NCBI RefSeq assembly: GCF_015207375.1
Contig: NZ_JADEWY010000053.1
Span: forward strand, 1-40,744
Direction of reading: 5' to 3'
Origin: Coleofasciculus sp. LEGE 07092
GTDB lineage: Bacteria; Cyanobacteriota; Cyanobacteriia; Cyanobacteriales; Coleofasciculaceae
Length of the DNA stretch: 40,744 nucleotides
The position numbers and the translations under genes were made by a program. How positions within the stretch are numbered: the stretch's first letter is position 1; each line of letters begins with the position of its first letter. Positions 34,597 to 40,744 of this stretch are shown here, piece by piece. The notes below the pieces were generated by a model, which searched no databases, was not told where the DNA came from, and saw only the letters and a list, made by a program, of their open reading frames with translations.

Positions 34597-34872
34597 ATGA
34601 CTAATTCAGCAGTACCAGATTCGGCTCAGGTAAGCAAGAACAGCTTTTTTCACCCTCGGAGTCGCTACTATGGGAAGTTCACAGCCGAAAATTTAGCGTT
34701 TAACGCCAATTTGCAGGAATTTGCTCACAAAATCTCTTATATTTCTGCTCTGGAAACGGGCGGCAAGCTGTCCCCTGAGGAGGCTTACCAACAGGTTCAA
34801 TCGTTGTGGAAGCAGTTAAAGCAAAGCAAGAAGTCCTTAGGTATTAGTGAGACTAAGCCACCAGAAGCTTAA
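34597..34872 (+). CDS. Small cyanobacterial protein (DUF7219-like)
   Basis: 91 residues. SFFHPRSRYYGKFTAENLAFNANLQEFAHKISYISALETGGKLSPEEAYQQVQSLWKQLKQS is of a type I recall from small conserved cyanobacterial proteins. AGGTGGGA ends five bases before the ATG at 34597, so this start is preferred over the GTG at 34588. No membrane helix or signal. Function unknown. Confidence 0.7.
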   Translation: MTNSAVPDSAQVSKNSFFHPRSRYYGKFTAENLAFNANLQEFAHKISYISALETGGKLSPEEAYQQVQSLWKQLKQSKKSLGISETKPPEA

Positions 34873-34950
34873 TACCGGATATTTCGGGTACAGCACTTAA
34901 AGTAAACTTAGGACAACGACTCATCCAGTGCTGGCTGACTAACCTCAAAC

Positions 34951-36426
34951 GTGCTCGACCAAACCATTACTCCCTTACTGGCAGCCCTGCAAGCCTGCGC
35001 CCAGCTCCCTCATGCTCCTTTCTACGCACCGGGTCATAAGCAGGGACGGGGAATCTCTCAAAGACTGGTAGATTTAGTAGGGGTGTCGGTGTTTCAGGCT
35101 GACTTACCGGAGTTGCCAGAGTTGGATAACCTGTTTGCCCCAGCAGGTGTCATCACTGAAGCGCAACAGCTAGCCGCCGCCGCCTTTGGTGCAGAACAGA
35201 CTCGGTTTCTGATTAATGGTTCTACCTGCGGGGTAATGGCAGCAATTTTAGCCACCTGCGGCACTGGCGATAAAATTATCCTGCCTCGAAATAGCCATCA
35301 ATCGGCGATCGCAGGTTTAGTGCTTTCGGGTGCTGTACCTATCTTTATCAATCCCGAATGCGACTCCTCCGGTGATTTGGCACATACTATCACCCCCGCC
35401 GCCGTTGCCGTTGCCCTACAGCAGCATCCTGAAACCAAAGCCGTAATGCTGCTCTATCCCACCTATCACGGCGTTTGCAATGATATCAGAGCGATCGCTC
35501 AACAGGTACACCAACACTCCATTCCCTTACTTGTCGATGAAGCCCACGGAGCGCACTTTGCCTTCCATCCTGACTTACCCCCGTCTGCTCTCTCAGCAGG
35601 TGCCGACTTAACGATACAATCCACCCATAAGGTGCTTGGAGCTATGACTCAAGCCTCCATGCTGCACGTCCAAGGAAACCGTATCGATACCCAACGGTTG
35701 AGTAAAGCCCTACAGTTGGTTCAATCAACCAGTCCCAACTATTTACTGCTAGCCTCCTTGGATGCCGCACGGCAGCAAATGGCATTATACGGCGAACAAC
35801 TCCTAACTCGCACCTTACAGCTAGCCGATAAAGCCAGAACTCAAATCAGTCAGATTCCCGGATTATCAGTGTTAGAACCCGCCAACACTCCCAGCTTTTT
35901 TACCCTCGATCGGACTCGGTTAACGGTGAGAGTGTCTCAAGTAGGGTTGAGTGGCTTTGAAGCTGATGAAATTTTTCACCAACAACTCGGCGTAACGGCA
36001 GAGTTACCCACACTTCAACACCTAACCTTTATTATTAGTTTAGGCAATACAGCCGCAGATATTCAGCAGCTAGTCCAAGCTTTCGACGTTATTGCCCAAA
36101 AGGATAACCGTCCCAACTCTCTAGATCACAACCGAAAAACCCAACTCCCTACAATTCATCCTTCATCCTTTACCGTTCATCCTTCCCTTTCTCCCCGCGA
36201 AGCGTTCTTTGCCCCAACCGAAACACTGCCAATAAACCATAGTGTAGGTCAGGTCAGCGCTGAGTTAATCTGTCCCTATCCTCCTGGTATTCCTGCCTTA
36301 ATGCCCGGAGAACGAATTGACTCAGCTACCCTAGACTACCTACAACAGGTTTTGTCTTTAGGAGGTAATATCACAGGGTGTAGCGACCCCAGCTTAGAGA
36401 CTTTAAAAGTTGTTAAGCAACAGTAG
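34951..36426 (+). CDS. Orn/Lys/Arg decarboxylase-family PLP enzyme
   Basis: PLP-dependent enzyme of the group that decarboxylates lysine, ornithine or arginine to polyamine precursors. 491 residues. The PLP lysine is K227 in STHKVLGA, the cofactor aspartate in VDEAHGAHF, the N-terminal APGHKQGRG and FLINGSTCGVMAAIL are family hallmarks, and the C-terminal region CPYPPGIPALMPGERI holds the substrate-binding acidic pocket. Substrate not decidable. It starts with GTG at 34951. Around residues 397-413 (TQLPTIHPSSFTVHPSLSP) the coding DNA is an STRR-like TCATCCTTCATCC tract inserted in frame at a domain linker. It lies just upstream of cbiT, which may be co-transcribed. Confidence 0.88.
   Translation: MLDQTITPLLAALQACAQLPHAPFYAPGHKQGRGISQRLVDLVGVSVFQADLPELPELDNLFAPAGVITEAQQLAAAAFGAEQTRFLINGSTCGVMAAILATCGTGDKIILPRNSHQSAIAGLVLSGAVPIFINPECDSSGDLAHTITPAAVAVALQQHPETKAVMLLYPTYHGVCNDIRAIAQQVHQHSIPLLVDEAHGAHFAFHPDLPPSALSAGADLTIQSTHKVLGAMTQASMLHVQGNRIDTQRLSKALQLVQSTSPNYLLLASLDAARQQMALYGEQLLTRTLQLADKARTQISQIPGLSVLEPANTPSFFTLDRTRLTVRVSQVGLSGFEADEIFHQQLGVTAELPTLQHLTFIISLGNTAADIQQLVQAFDVIAQKDNRPNSLDHNRKTQLPTIHPSSFTVHPSLSPREAFFAPTETLPINHSVGQVSAELICPYPPGIPALMPGERIDSATLDYLQQVLSLGGNITGCSDPSLETLKVVKQQ
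36140..36188. repeat. In-frame STRR-like tract inside the decarboxylase gene
   Basis: TTCATCCTTCATCC, TTTACCG, TTCATCCTTCCC: an imperfect TTCATCC repeat that keeps the reading frame open. Similar tracts are usually intergenic in such genomes. Confidence 0.65.
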
Positions 36427-36498
36427 AGCTAATTGGCAGGAATTAGTTACCCGTTAGAAGTTATTAGTCACCGTTCCCTATTCCCTATAAAAGGACAA

Positions 36499-37101
36499 AT
36501 GCCTTCCCAACTTTGGCCCTACATCACTCCTGGCATTCCAGATGAGCTATTTGAACGCTTGCCCGGTATTCCTTTAAGTAAACGAGAAGTGCGGTTGCTG
36601 ATAATTTCTGCCCTGCGGCTGCAATCGGATTCCTGGTTTTGGGATATCGGTGCTGGAACGGGTACAATTCCGGTAGAAATCGGACTGCTTTGTCCTCACG
36701 GAAAGATTATCGCTGTAGAGCGAGATGAAGATGTTGCTAACTTGATTCGGCGCAACTGCGATCGCTTCAGCATTCAAAATGTAGAAGTTGTAGAAGGTTC
36801 TGCCCCAGACTGCCTCAAAGACTTACCTTGGCAGCCCCATCGAGTATGCATTGAGGGAGGACGCCCGATTAAGGAGATCCTCAAAAAAGTCTGGTACTAC
36901 TTACAGCCTCAAGGTCGGGTGGTGGCGACAGCGGCTAATCTAGAAACTCTCTATGCCCTCTCAGAAGGCTTTGCGGAGTTACAAGCCCGCAACATTGAGG
37001 TCGTTCAGTCTGCCATCAATCGCTTAGAAACTCGCGGCACCCATCAAACCTTTGCCGCAGCCAATCCGATTTTTATCCTTAGTGGCGAAAAGCTAGATTG
37101 A
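36499..37101 (+). CDS. cbiT: Precorrin-8W decarboxylase / C15-methyltransferase (CbiT)
   Basis: SAM-dependent methyltransferase acting late in corrin-ring formation (C15 methylation with C12-acetate decarboxylation). About 200 residues; class I fold with SAM motif DIGAGTGTIPVE, acidic E of AVERDEDVAN and the GSAPDCL strand, all typical of CbiT, and the N-terminus PGIPDELFERLPGIPLSKREVR is the family start. AAAAGGA with five bases spacing supports the ATG at 36499 over the TTG at 36433. The stretch between the decarboxylase gene and this start holds CCCTATTCCCTAT, another STRR-like fragment. cobM is 35 kb away. Confidence 0.93.
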   Translation: MPSQLWPYITPGIPDELFERLPGIPLSKREVRLLIISALRLQSDSWFWDIGAGTGTIPVEIGLLCPHGKIIAVERDEDVANLIRRNCDRFSIQNVEVVEGSAPDCLKDLPWQPHRVCIEGGRPIKEILKKVWYYLQPQGRVVATAANLETLYALSEGFAELQARNIEVVQSAINRLETRGTHQTFAAANPIFILSGEKLD

Positions 37102-37278
37102 CAGACAGGGTGTTAGCCCCTTATCTCGCTCGAAAGATGGATTGCAAATCAGACCGAATTCCTTAGATTAGGAAAAAATCCATGCATCCCTTTCTAAGAG
37201 ATTGTTAACCTTTATGTATTATCAGAAATAATATTATCTTGGCAGTTGAGTCCAACTGTCTTTTACCAAAAGCGTCCT

Positions 37279-38187
37279 ATGCCCTGGTCTCGGATTTTTA
37301 GTGGAATTGTTGCGATCGCTCTAGCTATCGGGATGCTCGTGCTTGGAGGATGGTACTTTACAATCGGCTTCTGCATCATCGTCTACCTCGGTCAGTTAGA
37401 ATATTTTCAATTAGTACAGGCGAAGGGCATTGAACCGGCAGCTAAAACAACCCTGATTCTCAGTCAGCTACTGATCGTCACTGCCGCCATTGCGCCCACA
37501 CTAACTGATGCTGCATTTTCTCTAGCAGGAACCCTAATTTGTTTCTACCTGCTATTTCAACCCAAATTAGCAACCATTGCCGATATTGCCTCCTCTATCT
37601 TGGGGTTACTCTACGGCGGTTATCTCCCCGGTTATTGGGTGCGACTACGTGTAGGTTTGATGGCTCAGGAGTCCTCCTTGCCTTTAAACGCTACCGCTAG
37701 CGCCAGTAATCTTCCCCTCAACGGCTACTGGCCCCACTCCTGGACAGACTGGAGTATCCTTCCTCAAGGATTGACTACTACTCTCTTAGCCTTTAGCTGC
37801 ATCTGGGCAGCAGATATTGGGGCTTATACTTTCGGTAAATTTTTTGGTCGCACTCGTCTTTCAAGTATCAGCCCGAAAAAGACGGTTGAAGGCGCGATTT
37901 TTGGCATAGCTGGCAGTATTGCTGTCGCCATGGCTGGAGCTTGGTACTTGGAGTGGCAGAGCTGGCAACTGAGTGGAATTATTTTGGGAACCCTAATTGG
38001 GATTGTTAGCCTCTTGGGAGACTTAACCGAATCGATGATGAAACGGGATGCTGGTGTCAAAGATTCAGGACAATTAATTCCGGGTCATGGTGGTATTTTA
38101 GACCGCACGGACAGTTATGTTTTCACTGCCCCTTTGGTTTACTATTTCGTGACGCTCCTACTACCGCTATTACCCACCTGGTTATAG
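37279..38187 (+). CDS. cdsA: Phosphatidate cytidylyltransferase
   Basis: Membrane enzyme making CDP-diacylglycerol from phosphatidate and CTP, the branch point of phospholipid synthesis. 302 residues from the ATG at 37279, with about seven membrane helices and the CdsA signature MKRDAGVKDSGQLIPGHGGILDRTDS near the C-terminus (the conserved K, D and HGG...D residues). The TTG at 37246 would add 11 residues, but MPWSRIFSGIVAIALAIG is the conserved start. It converges on the small gene at 38238, with a long hairpin between. Confidence 0.95.
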   Translation: MPWSRIFSGIVAIALAIGMLVLGGWYFTIGFCIIVYLGQLEYFQLVQAKGIEPAAKTTLILSQLLIVTAAIAPTLTDAAFSLAGTLICFYLLFQPKLATIADIASSILGLLYGGYLPGYWVRLRVGLMAQESSLPLNATASASNLPLNGYWPHSWTDWSILPQGLTTTLLAFSCIWAADIGAYTFGKFFGRTRLSSISPKKTVEGAIFGIAGSIAVAMAGAWYLEWQSWQLSGIILGTLIGIVSLLGDLTESMMKRDAGVKDSGQLIPGHGGILDRTDSYVFTAPLVYYFVTLLLPLLPTWL

Positions 38188-38216
38188 GTTGGGGAGAATT
38201 TAAAATTCCCCCCAAC
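38188..38216. terminator. Hairpin between convergent genes
   Basis: GTTGGGG-A-GAATT, loop TAA, AATTC-C-CCCCAAC: a 12-bp stem with one mismatch directly after the cdsA stop. No long T run follows, so it may be a bidirectional terminator or a repeat hairpin. Confidence 0.45.
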
Positions 38217-38237
38217 AACGGGTTGCAGCACCCTTTG

Positions 38238-38837
38238 CTAACTGCCACCCGTTGAGTCTTGCAGTTGAACGAGAGCTGAGTGAGCGAGTGCCAAACTCAA
38301 ACGCGCTTGCTCCATGGGTGATAATTCCGTCCACTCTACTGCTCGAATACTGACTGGCTCTAAGTTGCTTCGCATTGCATAAGCCCAAGGACGAGCTAAG
38401 GTCAACAAATCGTCTTCTGCCCAGTTGGGCAATAGGGGTTTGACGCACAGCACTAGCTGCTCGGCTAAGGATAAATTGGTTCGGAAAACCTGTTGGGCTT
38501 GGTTGGTAATTGCCTCCAGCCAAATCTGAGGGACGTGGGCAAATTGCTCCGGGAAAGACGGTTTAAAGGTTTCAGTAGCTGAGGATACCAAAGATGTCCA
38601 GCACTGGTGCAGTTGGTCAAACAATCTTTGCGACTTGGACGCAATTTCTCCATCATCCTGACAGGGTTCGAGTAAAAACTCCCGTTCCAATGTAGCAAAA
38701 TAAGCTTCTGAATCTGGGTCAGCAGGATTCCAGGGATAACAGTCCTCATCCGCCTGCAATAGTGCTTCAAGTAGTTCTCCTTGTAATTGATTCAAAGCAT
38801 TCTCACGTTCTTCATACTGTATGGGTTGGCTTGTCAT
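38238..38837 (-). CDS. Hypothetical protein, partner of CHAT-FHA gene
   Basis: 199 residues, helix-rich, acidic in the first half, without membrane helix or known motif. Conserved-looking segments are LQGELLEALLQADEDCYPWNP and LEPVSIRAVEWTELSPMEQARLSLALAHSALVQL. The frame extends to 38921, but AGGAGGGG five bases before the ATG at 38837 marks the start. It lies 180 bases downstream of the CHAT-FHA gene on the same strand, so co-transcription is likely. I do not recognise the family; the pairing with a caspase-like protein suggests it is a regulator or a substrate. Confidence 0.7.
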   Translation of the reverse strand: MTSQPIQYEERENALNQLQGELLEALLQADEDCYPWNPADPDSEAYFATLEREFLLEPCQDDGEIASKSQRLFDQLHQCWTSLVSSATETFKPSFPEQFAHVPQIWLEAITNQAQQVFRTNLSLAEQLVLCVKPLLPNWAEDDLLTLARPWAYAMRSNLEPVSIRAVEWTELSPMEQARLSLALAHSALVQLQDSTGGS

Positions 38838-39017
38838 AATGCCCCTCCTGTGTTTTTTTGTAGATGAAACCCGACATGAATTAGCTACATCGGCACTTCT
38901 TAGAGTTCCGTAACCTGTCATAAAATAATCTAAACTTGAACCCTGGAAAGGGGGTAGAGGGGTCTGGACAAAAGAGGTCGCCTTTTCAGATTGACCTGAG
39001 AATCAACTCAAAGATTG

Positions 39018-40634
39018 TCACCCTTCAATAACAAATTCCAGTGTTTGCCCTTGGGGACTCCCAAACTTTAGCTTGATGCCCGACTGCAATAGCACTTCCT
39101 GATGGTGGATTCTTTGCCACCCCTCAGGTCGTAGAATGTGAGTACCATTACGAGAAAAATCTCGTAAAAAATAAGTTGGGCTGGTTGTGCGATCGCTAAA
39201 CCCCTCGCGGCAGATAATTTCTGCATGTTTGTAGCTAACCCACATCTCCTCTTCAATCACCAAATCGTTTTCCTGCCCGCGTCCGACACGCATCAATCCG
39301 CCCCGAATTCGCCAGACTTTATCCGTTGCGGCTAGAGAACGCAAGCAGGCGCTGGGGGGGCGAATACCATTCCAGTTGGTGGGTAGGCTGGGAAGTTCGG
39401 TGATACCCTCTTCAATCGGTGGAATCAATTGACCTTGAAACTCCGGATGCATATAGAGTACTGGCAAAGTCCAAGCCGGTTGGTTGAATTTGTAAAGCGT
39501 TAGCAGTTGCTGCCTTGCTACAGCCACAGCTTGATCAATGGGCATCCGGGCAGCGAGAGCTTGGGCGAGGGCTTGAATAAAACTGAGCGCTTCTTGGTCA
39601 GCAATCAAGTCACGCATCCCTAACACAGCAGGAACGCCATGCTGGATTAGGACTTCAGATAAGCTACTGCGAGGTATCGTTTGCATTCCCACTCGATCCG
39701 GTTGAGCTCCCCAACAGGCATTGAAGACGGCTAATGTCACCTGATTGCGTACCAGAACTTGAGCGAGTTCCGTACCGTTGATAGTGGCATCTGGACTCAA
39801 AAATAACAGACCACCATCGGCAGCGGGTTCGCCGTGACCCGCATAAAATAGAATATTATACGCATTACTATCTAAAGCTTCAATGAGTTCTGCGGGGGTC
39901 GGCTGGAGAAGTTTTCTGACATAGCAGGGAACTGTAGTGGGGCTTAACTGTCCGCTAGCTTTGAAGACATTCTCTAAAGTGGCTGCCTCCTGTTCTAGCC
40001 GCAAGCGAGCCGCCGAATGGTTGGAGGAACGATGAGCCTCCTGTCCCAAAACCAGCAAAATGTTGAGTGCCTGGTCTTTGCGCTTAATGGGTTCCAGAGA
40101 ATCTACACTACTGGTGGTACGGCTAAACAGCAGTTGGGTGGACAGAGAAATTGCAGGTTTACCCACCATTTCTTGCATAATTTCCCAGGGGAGGGGAATG
40201 AATTCGGGATGACGAATTTCTAATCGCAAGCGCAAGGGTTTATTTTGTCCCCTGGCGATACCTCGACTTTCCGCTAACGCTGTTTGAATCGAACCCGCAA
40301 ACAACCATTCCCACAGGTTAATCCCCAAGTGCTGCATCAGACGACCTCCGTAGCCAGTGCTTTGACCGGGAACTGCCGTGTCGATGCTTGGTGGTAAGGT
40401 TGGGGCAAGTTGGGGTACGTGGTGGCTCAGGGGAACGTGAGGCAACCCTCCCAGAGAAAACATCTCCTGCCACGCTAGCCAAGTTTGAGTTAAAGTCTCA
40501 GACCAGGTACAGTCATGATGAACGTAGCCCCCAGGATAGGGAGCTTCGATTACCCAAATCGCGAAGTTATCGTCCCCAGCCGCTGATAGGCGAGCGATCG
40601 CTAAACTGAGGCAAGGATTTTCAACACCAGACAT
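39018..40634 (-). CDS. CHAT-FHA protein (caspase-like protease with phosphopeptide-binding domain)
   Basis: 538 residues. The CHAT (caspase-like) domain covers about 100-400, with catalytic His267 in FYAGHGEP and Cys307 in FNACWGA. A C-terminal FHA domain (about 440-535) has the phosphothreonine-binding residues G451-R452 (VGRGQ), S467 and H470 (SYKHAEI) and N496 (SRNGTHI). No signal peptide or membrane segment. CHAT proteins are thought to be proteases in signalling or defence, and FHA would recruit it to a phosphorylated partner; substrate and trigger are unknown. It begins with ATG at 40634. A partner gene follows at 38238. Confidence 0.9.
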   Translation of the reverse strand: MSGVENPCLSLAIARLSAAGDDNFAIWVIEAPYPGGYVHHDCTWSETLTQTWLAWQEMFSLGGLPHVPLSHHVPQLAPTLPPSIDTAVPGQSTGYGGRLMQHLGINLWEWLFAGSIQTALAESRGIARGQNKPLRLRLEIRHPEFIPLPWEIMQEMVGKPAISLSTQLLFSRTTSSVDSLEPIKRKDQALNILLVLGQEAHRSSNHSAARLRLEQEAATLENVFKASGQLSPTTVPCYVRKLLQPTPAELIEALDSNAYNILFYAGHGEPAADGGLLFLSPDATINGTELAQVLVRNQVTLAVFNACWGAQPDRVGMQTIPRSSLSEVLIQHGVPAVLGMRDLIADQEALSFIQALAQALAARMPIDQAVAVARQQLLTLYKFNQPAWTLPVLYMHPEFQGQLIPPIEEGITELPSLPTNWNGIRPPSACLRSLAATDKVWRIRGGLMRVGRGQENDLVIEEEMWVSYKHAEIICREGFSDRTTSPTYFLRDFSRNGTHILRPEGWQRIHHQEVLLQSGIKLKFGSPQGQTLEFVIEG

Positions 40635-40712
40635 TAAAAGCCCAAAATTAAGAGCAACTATACCTGTTTTGTTATCAGTTTACCCAGTCTTGAACTTTCT
40701 TGACGCTCTCGA

Positions 40713-40744
40713 CAGGGGAGAGGGGGAGTTGGGGAGTTGGGGAG
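40713..40744. repeat. STRR-like GTTGGGGA tract at the window end
   Basis: GGGAGAGGGGGAGTTGGGGAG with the octamer AGTTGGGG repeated at least twice; it continues beyond the window. Confidence 0.75.

Overview
The window looks like chromosomal DNA of a cyanobacterium, probably a filamentous one with a large, repeat-rich genome. Support: the HIP1 octamer GCGATCGC occurs about once per kb over most of the window; genes such as sigG with its membrane anti-sigma partner, ziaR/smtB, a ComFB-family protein, cbiT/cobM, and small cyanobacterial proteins are present; and there are short tandem repeats (STRR-like) such as CCCTACTCCCCATT and GGAGACAA. I do not assign a species.

Layout. 0-4.3 kb: cobM, a 98-bp tandem repeat carrying five copies of an intrinsic terminator, lgt, a possible small RNA, rlmN and a small zinc-ribbon gene. 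4.5-6.25 kb: a CPA1-type cation/proton antiporter bounded by inverted copies of a dispersed repeat. 6.3-9.1 kb: a membrane-anchored serine beta-lactamase-fold protein and a short-chain dehydrogenase. 9,167-14,624: a complete compact Tn7-like transposon. 14.8-16.7 kb: an ABC-2 type exporter (ATPase and permease). 16.9-19.3 kb: M23 peptidase, ComFB-family protein and L,D-transpeptidase, two of them cell-wall enzymes. 19.7-21.6 kb: sigG, its anti-sigma factor and a gamma-glutamylcyclotransferase-like gene. 21.7-22.2 kb: a MITE-like element, a run of perfect hairpins and tRNA-Val(UAC). 22.2-28.2 kb: DUF2227-type protein, mazG, ziaR/smtB, mtnP, pyrD and small genes, separated by repeats. 28.3-38.2 kb: a multi-GAF pseudokinase-like protein, a second SDR, an MscS channel, an Orn/Lys/Arg decarboxylase-family gene, cbiT and cdsA. 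38.2-40.6 kb: a CHAT-FHA protein with a small unknown partner.

The main discovery is the element at 9,167-14,624. It has a TnsA-TnsB fusion, TnsC and a 414-residue TniQ in one overlapping operon. Its 46-bp terminal inverted repeats differ at one position, it is flanked by a perfect 5-bp duplication (GATAG), and the end next to tnsAB carries four TnsB-like sites. It has no cargo, no second TnsD/TniQ, no cas gene and no CRISPR array, so it is close to the smallest cut-and-paste Tn7-like unit one could expect, with target choice left to TnsC and a single TniQ.

Other points of interest: five tandem terminators facing against the neighbouring genes; STRR tracts that supply stop codons or internal protein segments; a six-codon leader ORF with a strong ribosome site just before sigG; a GAF protein whose kinase domain has lost its key residues; and the CHAT-FHA pair. 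All functions are read from sequence motifs recognised by eye; no database search was run.
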